In this document: piece by piece, positions 6,586 through 13,129 of the stretch
Numbering within the stretch: position 1 is the first letter of the stretch
Layout of the letters: every line of letters begins with the position of its first letter
NCBI GenBank assembly: GCA_002478945.1
Contig: DLKM01000027.1
Span: 1 to 17,815, forward strand
DNA length: 17,815 nt
Source of the DNA: Christensenella sp. UBA7588
Lineage (GTDB): Bacteria > Bacillota > Clostridia > Christensenellales > CAG-917
Direction: 5' to 3'
Notes under the pieces: generated by a model
Databases searched by the model: none
What the model was told of the DNA's origin: nothing
What the model saw: the letters and a program-made list of their open reading frames with translations, nothing else
Program-made: the position numbers and the translations under genes

Positions 6586-7308
6586 ATGAGAATAGCAATA
6601 GTAACCGCAATGGCGGAAGAAACGTTGCCAATTTTTCAAAAACTCGGCAACGTCGTCGACCAAAGCACCATATCGGGTGTGGCAATAAGCAAGATTGTTC
6701 TCGGAGACGATACGATATATCTTGCAACGAGCGGCGTAGGCGAGGTTAAAGCCGCGCTTGCCGTGCAACTGCTCGTCGACCTGTTCGACGTGGAAATCGT
6801 GCTGAACTTCGGATTTGTCGGCGCAGTCGGAAAATTCGACGTGGGCGAAATCGTCGTACCGAGAAAGGTGTGTCACTATCAATTCGACGTCACGGAAGTC
6901 GATACGGACAGAAAGGTCGGTCAGTACAGCGGTATGGCGGACAACTTCTTCTATCTTGACGAAAACGTCATTCAAAACGTGCTTGCAAACGTCGGTAAAC
7001 CCATAAAACTCGTCAGCGTAGCAAGCGGAGATAAATTCGTTGCCGTAAAAGAAGAAAAACAAAGGCTCAGAAAAGAGTTCGGCGCGGATATTTGCGAAAT
7101 GGAGCTTGCAGGACTTGCAATCGCGTGCGAAAGGAATAACATCCCCCTCTTTTCCGTCAAAGTTGTCAGCGACAACGCCGAGGAAGGCGCAAACGTGAGT
7201 TTTGAAACGGTAATGGCAAAAGGAGTGGCAGGTTACGAAAAAATGTTGCCTGCAATACTCAAAGCCGTCAAAGAGGGCGCAAGCGCGCTTCCGCCGATAA
7301 AGGAATAA
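6586..7308 (+). CDS. mtnN: 5'-methylthioadenosine/SAH nucleosidase
   Basis: The enzyme (MtnN, Pfs) hydrolyses 5'-methylthioadenosine and S-adenosylhomocysteine to adenine plus methylthioribose or S-ribosylhomocysteine. The 241-residue protein starts MRIAIVTAMAEE, so Glu12 aligns with the catalytic Glu12 of the E. coli enzyme. CEMELAG gives Glu173 for ribose binding and VSDNA gives the general acid Asp196; these match E. coli Glu174 and Asp197 with a one-residue shift. The nucleoside phosphorylase-like fold is supported by NFGFVGAVGKFDVGEIVVP. The GGAGG site 6 nt before the ATG fixes the start. luxS begins 7 nt downstream, so the two genes supply consecutive steps of one pathway in an operon. 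Confidence 0.93.
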   Translation: MRIAIVTAMAEETLPIFQKLGNVVDQSTISGVAISKIVLGDDTIYLATSGVGEVKAALAVQLLVDLFDVEIVLNFGFVGAVGKFDVGEIVVPRKVCHYQFDVTEVDTDRKVGQYSGMADNFFYLDENVIQNVLANVGKPIKLVSVASGDKFVAVKEEKQRLRKEFGADICEMELAGLAIACERNNIPLFSVKVVSDNAEEGANVSFETVMAKGVAGYEKMLPAILKAVKEGASALPPIKE

Positions 7309-7315
7309 AGAGACT

Positions 7316-7744
7316 ATGGAAAAGATAACGTCGTTTACAATCGACCACAACGTGCTTAAAAAGGGATTTTACCTTAGTCGCGTGGACAGAAACGTGTTCA
7401 CTTACGATTTGCGCTTCAAAGAGCCGAATAAAGGAGATTATCTTCATACCGCCGTTATGCACACCATAGAGCATCTGTTTGCCACGGTCGTGCGCAACAG
7501 CGACCATAAGGATAAAGTCGCGTATTTCGGTCCTATGGGCTGTCGTACGGGGTTTTATCTTCTTCTTTTCGATACGGATAAAGACGAGGCACTTAAACTT
7601 ACCAAAGAGTGCGTCGCAAAATGCCTTGAACTCGATACGATTCCCGGCAGTAAGAAAATCGAGTGTGGAAACTACCGCTCTCACAACCTTGCCGGCGCAA
7701 AGAAAGAATTGTCCGCCTATCTCGACGTTCTCAATACCTTGTGA
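7316..7744 (+). CDS. luxS: S-ribosylhomocysteine lyase LuxS
   Basis: LuxS cleaves S-ribosylhomocysteine, the product of the upstream nucleosidase, into homocysteine and DPD, the precursor of autoinducer-2. The 142-residue protein is slightly shorter than the usual 150-160 but appears complete. Metal ligands are His49 and His53 (in HTIEH) and Cys117 (in ECGNYRSH). Cys76 in GCRTG matches the catalytic cysteine. It lies 7 nt after mtnN; an AAAGGA stretch overlaps the mtnN 3' end and AAGAG precedes the ATG. A terminator follows at 7773. Whether AI-2 serves as a signal here, rather than being a by-product of methyl recycling, cannot be told. Confidence 0.95.
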   Translation: MEKITSFTIDHNVLKKGFYLSRVDRNVFTYDLRFKEPNKGDYLHTAVMHTIEHLFATVVRNSDHKDKVAYFGPMGCRTGFYLLLFDTDKDEALKLTKECVAKCLELDTIPGSKKIECGNYRSHNLAGAKKELSAYLDVLNTL

Positions 7745-7772
7745 AACAGCATTAAAATAACAAAAAAATTAT

Positions 7773-7805
7773 AACGGGTTGACGCAACGTCCGCCCGTTT
7801 TTTGT
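7773..7805 (+). terminator. mtnN-luxS terminator
   Basis: AACGGG (7773-7778) pairs with CCCGTT (7794-7799), followed by a run of T, about 30 nt after the luxS stop. Confidence 0.75.
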
Positions 7806-7853
7806 ATTGAATTTTAGTCGATTTTTAATAATAACATCAATAAAACAATAAAA

Positions 7854-7881
7854 TGCAATAGTTTACAAGTGAACTATTGCA
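7854..7881. promoter_or_regulatory. 28-bp near-perfect palindrome
   Basis: The arms TGCAATAGTTTAC and GTGAACTATTGCA around a central AA are complementary except at one pair. Its core GTTTACAAGTGAAC recurs as GTTTACAAGTAAAC at 10148-10161. No T tract follows, so it is more like a protein-binding site than a terminator. The binding protein is unknown. Confidence 0.45.
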
Positions 7882-8181
7882 ATAATACTCAATAAAACCG
7901 AATATAAGCCTAAACGTGTTAAAAATAAGCAAAAGTGCAAAAATACAATAATTGAGGTTTTTTAGAATATATTATTCCCTGCAACTTTTGAAAATATGAT
8001 GTATTTGCACAATAACAGATTTTAAGATAATTAACCGAAAAAATAAAACTATAGCGGTTAAAGATATAAGTTTTTATATTTGGCGCATTCTAAAATTGTA
8101 ATAAAAACAAATGCAAGGTAAATAAGGTAAAATCTACCCTTTTGCGAAATAGACGATACAAAGTATGTTTTTGACGGCGGC
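7882..8181. other. AT-rich gap with no visible gene
   Basis: This part of the 800-bp gap between luxS and the YdeI-like gene is strongly AT-rich, with stop codons in all frames and no promoter-gene pair that I can defend. It could include part of a replication origin, but I see no clear cluster of DnaA boxes in it. Confidence 0.4.
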
Positions 8182-8340
8182 GTGTTTGAAAGATGCGGCA
8201 ATTATATGGAAATCGAATTATTGAAAGAATATCCGAACGGTTATTGTACTATAAAGAAAATGCGTGATATAGGAACAAAGGGTAATATTCAATCTCAAAG
8301 AACTGCGCCGAAAAAACTTGTCGAATATCTCGATAAATAA
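8182..8340 (+). pseudogene. Remnant of an unidentified small gene
   Basis: The frame is open from about 8134 to the TAA at 8338-8340 and encodes a protein-like segment that includes FERCGNYMEIELLKEYPNGY and ends KKLVEYLDK. No ATG occurs until 8206 (44 codons); a GTG is at 8182. Neither start has a Shine-Dalgarno, and a TAA closes the frame upstream. The composition looks like real protein and a terminator follows at 8425, so I read it as the 3' end of a decayed gene. I do not recognise the family. Confidence 0.35.
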
Positions 8341-8348
8341 ACGAAGAA

Positions 8349-8357
8349 TTATTCACA
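8349..8357 (+). promoter_or_regulatory. DnaA box (TTATTCACA)
   Basis: An exact match to TTATNCACA, one base away from the parS site at 8359. It is the best DnaA-box match found in the 7745-10251 region. Confidence 0.45.
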
Positions 8358-8358
8358 T

Positions 8359-8374
8359 TGTTTCACGTGTAACG
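8359..8374 (-). promoter_or_regulatory. parS: parS site 1
   Basis: TGTTTCACGTGTAACG; its minus strand reads CGTTACACGTGAAACA, one mismatch from the Bacillus-type consensus TGTTNCACGTGAAACA with the CACGTG core intact. It belongs to a 28-nt segment repeated exactly around site 2. Confidence 0.85.
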
Positions 8375-8424
8375 TATAGAAAAACAAAGAATAAGTTTCT
8401 ATAAAAATCAAAAATATATAAATA

Positions 8425-8469
8425 AAACGTACCAACAGATTCCGTTTAATTCGGTACGTTTCTTTTTTT
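8425..8469. terminator. Terminator before the YdeI-like gene
   Basis: AAACGTACC (8425-8433) pairs with GGTACGTTT (8453-8461), followed by C and a run of seven T. On plus it would end transcripts from the gene remnant. On minus it could end the YdeI-like gene, whose stop is at 8547. Confidence 0.75.
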
Positions 8470-8546
8470 GTGCTATTATATTTTTTGTGACGTGTAAGTT
8501 GCTTATCCGTAAGCGCGGCGGCGTAAGTTGTTATCGCGGTATTTGC

Positions 8547-9122
8547 TCAATAATCGAGCAATCTTCCGTTATCGTTCCAATCTCCGTACATAATGCCATT
8601 TCTTGTATTCTCGATAAATTTATCCAAACGAGACCGATAAAGCGCAGGACGATGCTTGTTGAATTGAATCGTATCGATTCTGACTCTACGATATAACGGC
8701 GGAAAACTCAAAAAGTTTTTCCATAAGGTTTCATCCGATTGTAGTAAAGTCAATATATCTTGATTTATAACAAAACCGTTCTCTGACATATTCGGTAATA
8801 CTGCTTTTCCGCTGTCCGTCATAAGCCCGAGTTTCTCAAGCCTGCGGCAACGTTCTTTGTTTAGTTCCGTCCAGTTGCTGTTTTTTCTGCGTTTTGCAAA
8901 GCGTTGTGCTGTAACAGTATCGGATAGTTTTTTGGTTGTACTGTCTATCCAGCCGAAACATAATGCTTCTTCAACCGCATCTAAATACCAAAACGTAGTA
9001 TTATCGTTCGGACGGCCTCTTTTTACAATAACCCAACATTCGTTTTCCTGCAAATGGTTATCGACAAGCCACATCCGAAATTCAAACCTATTTTTCACAT
9101 CGAGCAAATTTATCGGTTCCAT
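8547..9122 (-). CDS. YdeI/OmdA-family protein
   Basis: The 191-residue protein resembles the YdeI/OmpD-associated family, sometimes annotated as bacteriocin-protection proteins; the molecular activity is not established. Recognisable family signatures are ECWVIVKRGRP near the start, VEEALCFGWIDSTTKKL in the middle and FAKRRKNSNWTELNKER followed by LEKLGLMTDSGKA. There is no signal peptide or membrane segment. I chose the Met at 9120-9122, because a promoter (-10 TATAAT) lies 6 nt upstream and the longer in-frame start at 9218 would begin inside a parS-flanked non-coding stretch. No Shine-Dalgarno is visible, so the mRNA should be leaderless. The gene is AT-richer than its neighbours and lies between parS sites 1 and 2 in directly repeated flanks, which suggests insertion. 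Confidence 0.8.
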   Translation of the reverse strand: MEPINLLDVKNRFEFRMWLVDNHLQENECWVIVKRGRPNDNTTFWYLDAVEEALCFGWIDSTTKKLSDTVTAQRFAKRRKNSNWTELNKERCRRLEKLGLMTDSGKAVLPNMSENGFVINQDILTLLQSDETLWKNFLSFPPLYRRVRIDTIQFNKHRPALYRSRLDKFIENTRNGIMYGDWNDNGRLLDY

Positions 9123-9128
9123 AACGCA

Positions 9129-9157
9129 ATTATAACACCGCAAACCAAATCGGTCAA
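9129..9157 (-). promoter_or_regulatory. YdeI-like gene promoter, predicted leaderless
   Basis: On the minus strand: -35 TTGACC (9157-9152), 17-bp spacer, -10 TATAAT (9134-9129), then TGCGTT and the ATG. Transcription should start at the A of the ATG. Confidence 0.8.
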
Positions 9158-9188
9158 ATATACCCGATAATCTATAAAAACGCAAAAT

Positions 9189-9204
9189 TGTTTCACGTGT
9201 AACG
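9189..9204 (-). promoter_or_regulatory. parS: parS site 2
   Basis: TGTTTCACGTGTAACG, identical to site 1 and in the same orientation. The identity extends to 28 nt (9187-9214 against 8357-8384). Confidence 0.85.
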
Positions 9205-9272
9205 TATAGAAAAAACAAGCTACAATACTACTAAATAGAGATAAAGTAGCCGTTTTCGAAAAATGTTTTTAG

Positions 9273-9281
9273 CGTGCATAA
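9273..9281 (-). promoter_or_regulatory. DnaA-box-like site
   Basis: CGTGCATAA reads TTATGCACG on the minus strand, one mismatch from TTATNCACA. It lies between parS sites 2 and 3. A single 8/9 match is weak evidence alone. Confidence 0.25.
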
Positions 9282-9321
9282 ACAAAAGCGTAATCGGGAA
9301 TACCGAAAGGACGGAGAGGGA

Positions 9322-9486
9322 GTGCGGAAAAATATACAACTAACATACAACGGTGGCTCAGCGTTGATGACGGTATACGGTATCGCAATCAACAAAGAAT
9401 CTTATATTAACACAGCAAATATAATTAACATCTCAAGATGCCGTGTAGACGATATAATCGGCAAATTTGCCTTAAAAGCATTATAA
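9322..9486 (+). CDS. Hypothetical small protein, doubtful
   Basis: A possible 54-residue protein (GTG start, then RKNIQLTY, ending IIGKFALKAL) preceded by a GGAGAGGGA purine tract. A longer version from a GTG at 9274 has no ribosome binding site. I recognise no family, see no good promoter, and the frame lies in the parS region, 9 bp before parS site 3. A terminator-like hairpin follows at 9554. It may be a chance frame. Confidence 0.25.
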   Translation: MRKNIQLTYNGGSALMTVYGIAINKESYINTANIINISRCRVDDIIGKFALKAL

Positions 9487-9494
9487 AAAGCCTA

Positions 9495-9510
9495 TGTTTC
9501 ACGTGGAACA
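9495..9510 (-). promoter_or_regulatory. parS: parS site 3 (consensus)
   Basis: TGTTTCACGTGGAACA; the minus strand is TGTTCCACGTGAAACA, identical to the Bacillus-type parS consensus. Confidence 0.93.
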
Positions 9511-9527
9511 ATTTGATTTTGGCACCC

Positions 9528-9543
9528 TGTTTCACGTGGAACG
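9528..9543 (-). promoter_or_regulatory. parS: parS site 4
   Basis: TGTTTCACGTGGAACG has one mismatch at the last position. It lies 33 bp (about three helical turns) from site 3, so ParB dimers would load on the same face of the DNA. Confidence 0.88.
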
Positions 9544-9553
9544 AAAAAGTCTA

Positions 9554-9578
9554 AAAACCTACTGTTTAGTAGGGTTTT
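9554..9578 (+). terminator. Terminator-like hairpin after the parS pair
   Basis: AAAACCTACT (9554-9563) pairs with AGTAGGGTTTT (9568-9578) with one bulged G and a GTTT loop. The apical ACTGTTTAG is shared with the minus-strand hairpin at 10032-10057. The U tract is interrupted, so termination strength is uncertain. Confidence 0.5.
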
Positions 9579-10031
9579 GGACGGTTTTTACCGATGAAAA
9601 AATAATTTTTGCTCTTTCTCCTTGTAAATTCTGATAGAAAAATTTTTGACCTTTCACCCAAATTTTTCGACGCAAAATGTTTCTCGATTTTTATAGAAAA
9701 ATTTTACTGTTTCACACAATTTCTATCTATATTGCATATTTGCGTTTTTTAATGTGCGAAAACTATGAAAAAATGCTGTGATTCGGCATCGATATTTGTA
9801 TTTTGTTGTGGGTTCCGTATAGTATTTGTGGAATTAAATAGCAGATACCTTGTTCGTTTATTGCGCAGTTGTCCGAACATCGTTAAATTGAAAATATGTA
9901 TGCCTAACCAAGTGCTTTTAACGTTATCGGATAAACGATGCGGACTGCGCGGCGTAAAGTCGATTAACGTTGGTGTTAATTGCTGTTATATAATACTTTT
10001 ACAGGTCTGAAAATGAGTACGAAATAAGTAA
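9579..10031. other. AT-rich intergenic region, possible origin element
   Basis: There is no convincing gene here. ATAGAAAAATTTT occurs twice (9634-9646 and 9693-9705), and AAATTTTT runs and TTTCACMC motifs lie around it, giving a strongly AT-rich, easily melted block directly next to two parS sites. TTATCGGATAA at 9924-9934 is a small palindrome. This would suit a DNA-unwinding element, but no array of consensus DnaA boxes is visible. Confidence 0.3.
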
Positions 10032-10057
10032 AAACACCGCTAAACAGTGCGGTGTTT
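10032..10057 (-). terminator. HlyIII-gene terminator
   Basis: AAACACCGC (10032-10040) pairs perfectly with GCGGTGTTT (10049-10057). On the minus strand a T run follows, so it should end leftward transcription from the HlyIII gene, about 195 nt past its stop. Its minus-strand loop region reads ACTGTTTAG. Confidence 0.65.
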
Positions 10058-10078
10058 CACGAAAAACAAATTTTCCAC

Positions 10079-10087
10079 TTATCAACA
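10079..10087 (+). promoter_or_regulatory. DnaA-box-like site
   Basis: TTATCAACA is one mismatch from TTATCCACA, directly after TTTTCCACT (10071-10079), itself a weaker match. The pair is suggestive of DnaA binding but not diagnostic. Confidence 0.3.
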
Positions 10088-10147
10088 CGTCGATAACGAA
10101 AAATACGGTTAATAATTTATATTGTTAGATAAAAACATTGTAAAATG

Positions 10148-10161
10148 GTTTACAAGTAAAC
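10148..10161. promoter_or_regulatory. Palindrome GTTTACAAGTAAAC
   Basis: A perfect palindrome except for the central AA, sharing 13 of 14 bases with the core of the palindrome at 7854-7881. The two lie on opposite sides of the parS cluster. Confidence 0.45.
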
Positions 10162-10251
10162 ATATTAAATCTTTGCTTCATACGTTGTTAGTATCGCATT
10201 CGGCGTTTTTTACGAGTGTTTTTCGCTATATGTTTCTTAATTGCAAAATGC

Positions 10252-10947
10252 TTATTTGAGCTGCATATAGGTTGCTATCAAAAACAGCATCGGACCTATC
10301 AGTACAAAGACGTGAAATACGCAGTGGACGTAACGCTTATGCACTCCGAACAGTAATGCGCCTATAAGACAGGATACCAAACCAAAGAGGTAAATAAGGC
10401 TCGTTGCAAGCGGTATGCCCGTTTCGCTGAAATACGCCGTGAAGAACGCCGCAAACATCAATCCGCCGATTACGAACGTCGAAGCGACGGACACTTTGCG
10501 GAAAATATCGAAGCGAACTTGACAAAGTATGAATATCACAAGCGCGATTGCAAGCGATACGCCGAGTGCGATGTAGCCGTAAATACTGCCGTACATAAGG
10601 CAAGTTGCCGTGGCGCAGGCAATAACGTTGAGATTGACTGCCGGGAAATCGACTTTGCGCCAGACGAGCTTGCGCTTCAAATCGGTCACGCCGTGGTAGG
10701 TTGCCGACACCGCAAACTCGATTGCGATAAGCGCACACGACAGCACCGCGCTTGCGTAAGCGGCGGGCGTCGAGGCTTTTACGAGCATAAAAATCATAAA
10801 AACCAGCGCGAATATTGCGCCGAACGCATGCGTAGCGACGTTGATTAACTCCTCTTTCGGAGTGTAATAGACGAGTTGATTTTGCTTGTATACTTCTTTC
10901 AATTCGTCTACGTTTTGCGGCGTTTTTAATCTCTCTTTCAAATCCAT
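10252..10947 (-). CDS. HlyIII/PAQR-family membrane protein
   Basis: A 231-residue polytopic membrane protein of the hemolysin III (YplQ, PAQR) family, probably with seven membrane segments after a cytosolic N-terminus of about 35 residues. Family landmarks are EELINVATHAFGA at 32-44, SATYH at 81-85 and HCVFH at 208-212. His85, His208 and His212 are the residues expected to form the zinc site. The motif after the second helix is unusual: family members typically have DH and then IAGTYTP, while this has DFPAVNLNVIACATAT at 100-115. Hemolysis has been reported for B. cereus HlyIII, but a housekeeping lipid- or hydrolase-type role is as likely. AGGA lies 7 nt before the ATG. Confidence 0.85.
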   Translation of the reverse strand: MDLKERLKTPQNVDELKEVYKQNQLVYYTPKEELINVATHAFGAIFALVFMIFMLVKASTPAAYASAVLSCALIAIEFAVSATYHGVTDLKRKLVWRKVDFPAVNLNVIACATATCLMYGSIYGYIALGVSLAIALVIFILCQVRFDIFRKVSVASTFVIGGLMFAAFFTAYFSETGIPLATSLIYLFGLVSCLIGALLFGVHKRYVHCVFHVFVLIGPMLFLIATYMQLK

Positions 10948-11111
10948 ACCTTTATCCTAACCTATCTTTTGGTTTATAGCAAGCGATTAAACATTGCGAA
11001 AACGCCCGAAAATGCGAAATTCGTCAAAGATTGTCCAAAGTCTCAAAAAGAAGCGCAAGATTGAAATTCGGGCGGTTTGAGGGCTTCGAATAAAAACTTT
11101 GGGGAAAACTC

Positions 11112-11140
11112 TTGATATTTTGATATAAACTTGTTATAAT
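11112..11140 (+). promoter_or_regulatory. gyrBA promoter
   Basis: -35 TTGATA (11112-11117), 17-bp spacer, -10 TATAAT (11135-11140). The predicted leader is about 62 nt and contains an AT-only hairpin (TATTATTAT/ATAATAATA) near 11149-11170 before AGGAGG at 11199-11204. Confidence 0.75.
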
Positions 11141-11208
11141 ATTTTCACTTATTATTATTGAATAATAATATATTAACTACTAAAATATATTTTTATTTAG
11201 GAGGAAAG

Positions 11209-13119
11209 ATGTCAGAAGAAGTCAAACACAGTTATAATGCGGGCGACATTCAGGTTCTCGAGGGACTTGACCCAGTCAGAAAACGCCCGGGTATGTACAT
11301 CGGTTCGACGGACACGAGAGGTCTGCACCATTTGGTTACGGAAGTCGTTGACAACTCCATCGACGAAGCTCTTGCAGGCTACTGCACGCACATCGTGGTC
11401 GAGATTTTGAAAGACGGCGCGATTCGCGTTACGGATAACGGCAGAGGCATTCCGACGGGTATAATCGAAAAAGAAGGAAAATCCGCAGTCGAGGTCGTTC
11501 TTACCAAACTTCACGCGGGCGGAAAATTCGGCAGCGGCGGATACAAGATTTCGGGCGGTTTGCACGGCGTAGGCGTATCTTGCGTCAACGCACTCAGCGA
11601 ATGGCTTATTGCCGAAGTCAAACAAAACGGCAAACTTTACCGTATTCGTTTCAACAGAGGCGTGGCAGAGAGACCTCTTGCCGTGGTCGGAGACGCAACC
11701 GGCACCGGTACGACGATAACTTTCTATCCTGACGGAGAGATTTTCGAGACGTTGGACTTCAATTACGATACGATGAAAACTCGTTTGCGCGAGCTTGCAT
11801 ACCTCAACAAAGGTCTCGTTATCGAGATTGCCGACGAGCGTGTGGAACCCGAACGCAGAGAGGTGTTCTGCTATGAAGGAGGCATCGTTTCTTTCGTTGA
11901 GGAAATGAACAAAACCAAGGAGACGATTTTCCCCGAAGTTATTTATTTCGACGAAAAGTACGTCGACAGCGAAGTCGAAGTGGCAATGCAATACAACGAC
12001 AGCTACAGCGACACTATCTTGGCGTTTGCAAACAACATCAATACGGAAGAAGGCGGCACGCACCTTGACGGTTTCAAAGCGTCTCTCACGAAGATTATCA
12101 ACGATTACGGCACCAAGGCAGGCATTCTCAAAGGCAGCGAGAAGCTCAGCGGCGAGGACGTCAGAGAAGGTCTTACGGCTGTTATTTCCGTCAAACTTGC
12201 GGAACCGCAATTCGAAGGTCAGACGAAAACCAAACTCGGCAACAGCAGTATGCGTTCTGCGGTCGCTAAAGGCGTAACCGAGGGCTTTGGCACTTATCTC
12301 GAGGAACATCCGCGTGAAGCGAAAGAACTCGTGTTAAAGACCATTACGGCGCAACGCGCGAGAGAGGCGGCTCGTATGGCAAGAGAGAGCGCAAGAAGAA
12401 AGAGCGCGCTCGAAAGCACGACGCTTCCCGGTAAACTTGCCGATTGCACGGACAAAGACCCCAAGAACTGTGAAATTTATCTCGTCGAGGGCGACTCCGC
12501 AGGCGGAAGCGCAAAGCAAGGCAGAGACAGAAGATTCCAAGCGATTCTTCCTTTGAGAGGCAAGATTCTCAACGTCGAGAAAGCAACCTTGCACAGAGTG
12601 CTTGAAAACGAGGAAATCAAAGCGATGATAACCGCTTTCGGATGCGGTATCAACGCCGAATACGACGAGTCCAAACTTCGCTATCATCGCATAATCTGTA
12701 TGACCGATGCCGATGTGGACGGCAGCCACATTCGTATATTGATGCTCACGTTCCTGTTCCGCTTTATGCGCCCGCTCATCGAGAACGGACACGTTTATAT
12801 CGCACTTCCTCCGCTTTATAAGATTACCAAAGGCAAGCAGGAGCAATACTTCTACGACGACGAGAGCCTCAACGCATATTATGAGGAAAACGGCAGAAAG
12901 AGCGGAGATTTGCAACGCTACAAAGGTCTCGGCGAGATGAACCCCGAGCAACTTTGGGAAACCACTATGGACCCGCAAAAGCGTACGCTCTTGAAAGTCA
13001 CTATGGAAGACGCAATCGAAGCGGACAGACTGTTCTCCATTCTTATGGGAGAGCAACCCGAACTTCGCCGCGAGTTTATCGAACAAAACGCGAAACTCGT
13101 TACCGATTTGGATGTATAA
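11209..13119 (+). CDS. gyrB: DNA gyrase subunit B
   Basis: GyrB is the ATPase and TOPRIM subunit of gyrase, which with GyrA introduces negative supercoils. The 636-residue protein is the short form without the Gram-negative insertion. GHKL ATPase motifs are VTEVVDNSIDEA with Glu45 and Asn49, DNGRGIPTG from Asp76, and GGLHGVG at about 116-122. TOPRIM motifs are EGDSAGGS at 427-434 and DADVDG at 500-505, and the C-terminus has RYKGLGEMNPEQLWETTMD. An in-frame TTG at 11158 would add 17 residues, but AGGAGG four bases before the ATG at 11209 fixes the start. gyrA follows after 10 nt. Confidence 0.98.
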   Translation: MSEEVKHSYNAGDIQVLEGLDPVRKRPGMYIGSTDTRGLHHLVTEVVDNSIDEALAGYCTHIVVEILKDGAIRVTDNGRGIPTGIIEKEGKSAVEVVLTKLHAGGKFGSGGYKISGGLHGVGVSCVNALSEWLIAEVKQNGKLYRIRFNRGVAERPLAVVGDATGTGTTITFYPDGEIFETLDFNYDTMKTRLRELAYLNKGLVIEIADERVEPERREVFCYEGGIVSFVEEMNKTKETIFPEVIYFDEKYVDSEVEVAMQYNDSYSDTILAFANNINTEEGGTHLDGFKASLTKIINDYGTKAGILKGSEKLSGEDVREGLTAVISVKLAEPQFEGQTKTKLGNSSMRSAVAKGVTEGFGTYLEEHPREAKELVLKTITAQRAREAARMARESARRKSALESTTLPGKLADCTDKDPKNCEIYLVEGDSAGGSAKQGRDRRFQAILPLRGKILNVEKATLHRVLENEEIKAMITAFGCGINAEYDESKLRYHRIICMTDADVDGSHIRILMLTFLFRFMRPLIENGHVYIALPPLYKITKGKQEQYFYDDESLNAYYEENGRKSGDLQRYKGLGEMNPEQLWETTMDPQKRTLLKVTMEDAIEADRLFSILMGEQPELRREFIEQNAKLVTDLDV

Positions 13120-13129
13120 GGAGTGAATT

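Noticed and set aside
9765..10010. Open frame of 81 codons on plus, beginning MKKCCDSASIF
   Set aside because: No Shine-Dalgarno or promoter; the sequence is Cys-rich with no family resemblance in an AT-rich control region. Probably chance.
10053..10068. parS-like TGTTTCACGAAAAACA
   Set aside because: It matches 14 of 16 positions but lacks the CACGTG centre needed by ParB, and its left half is part of the hairpin at 10032-10057.
11035..11102. Nested inverted repeats CCAAAGT/ACTTTGG and CTCAAA/TTTGAG upstream of gyrB
   Set aside because: They lie upstream of the gyrB promoter, so are not in the leader, and the arms are short and separated by about 30-55 nt. Not enough to call a site.
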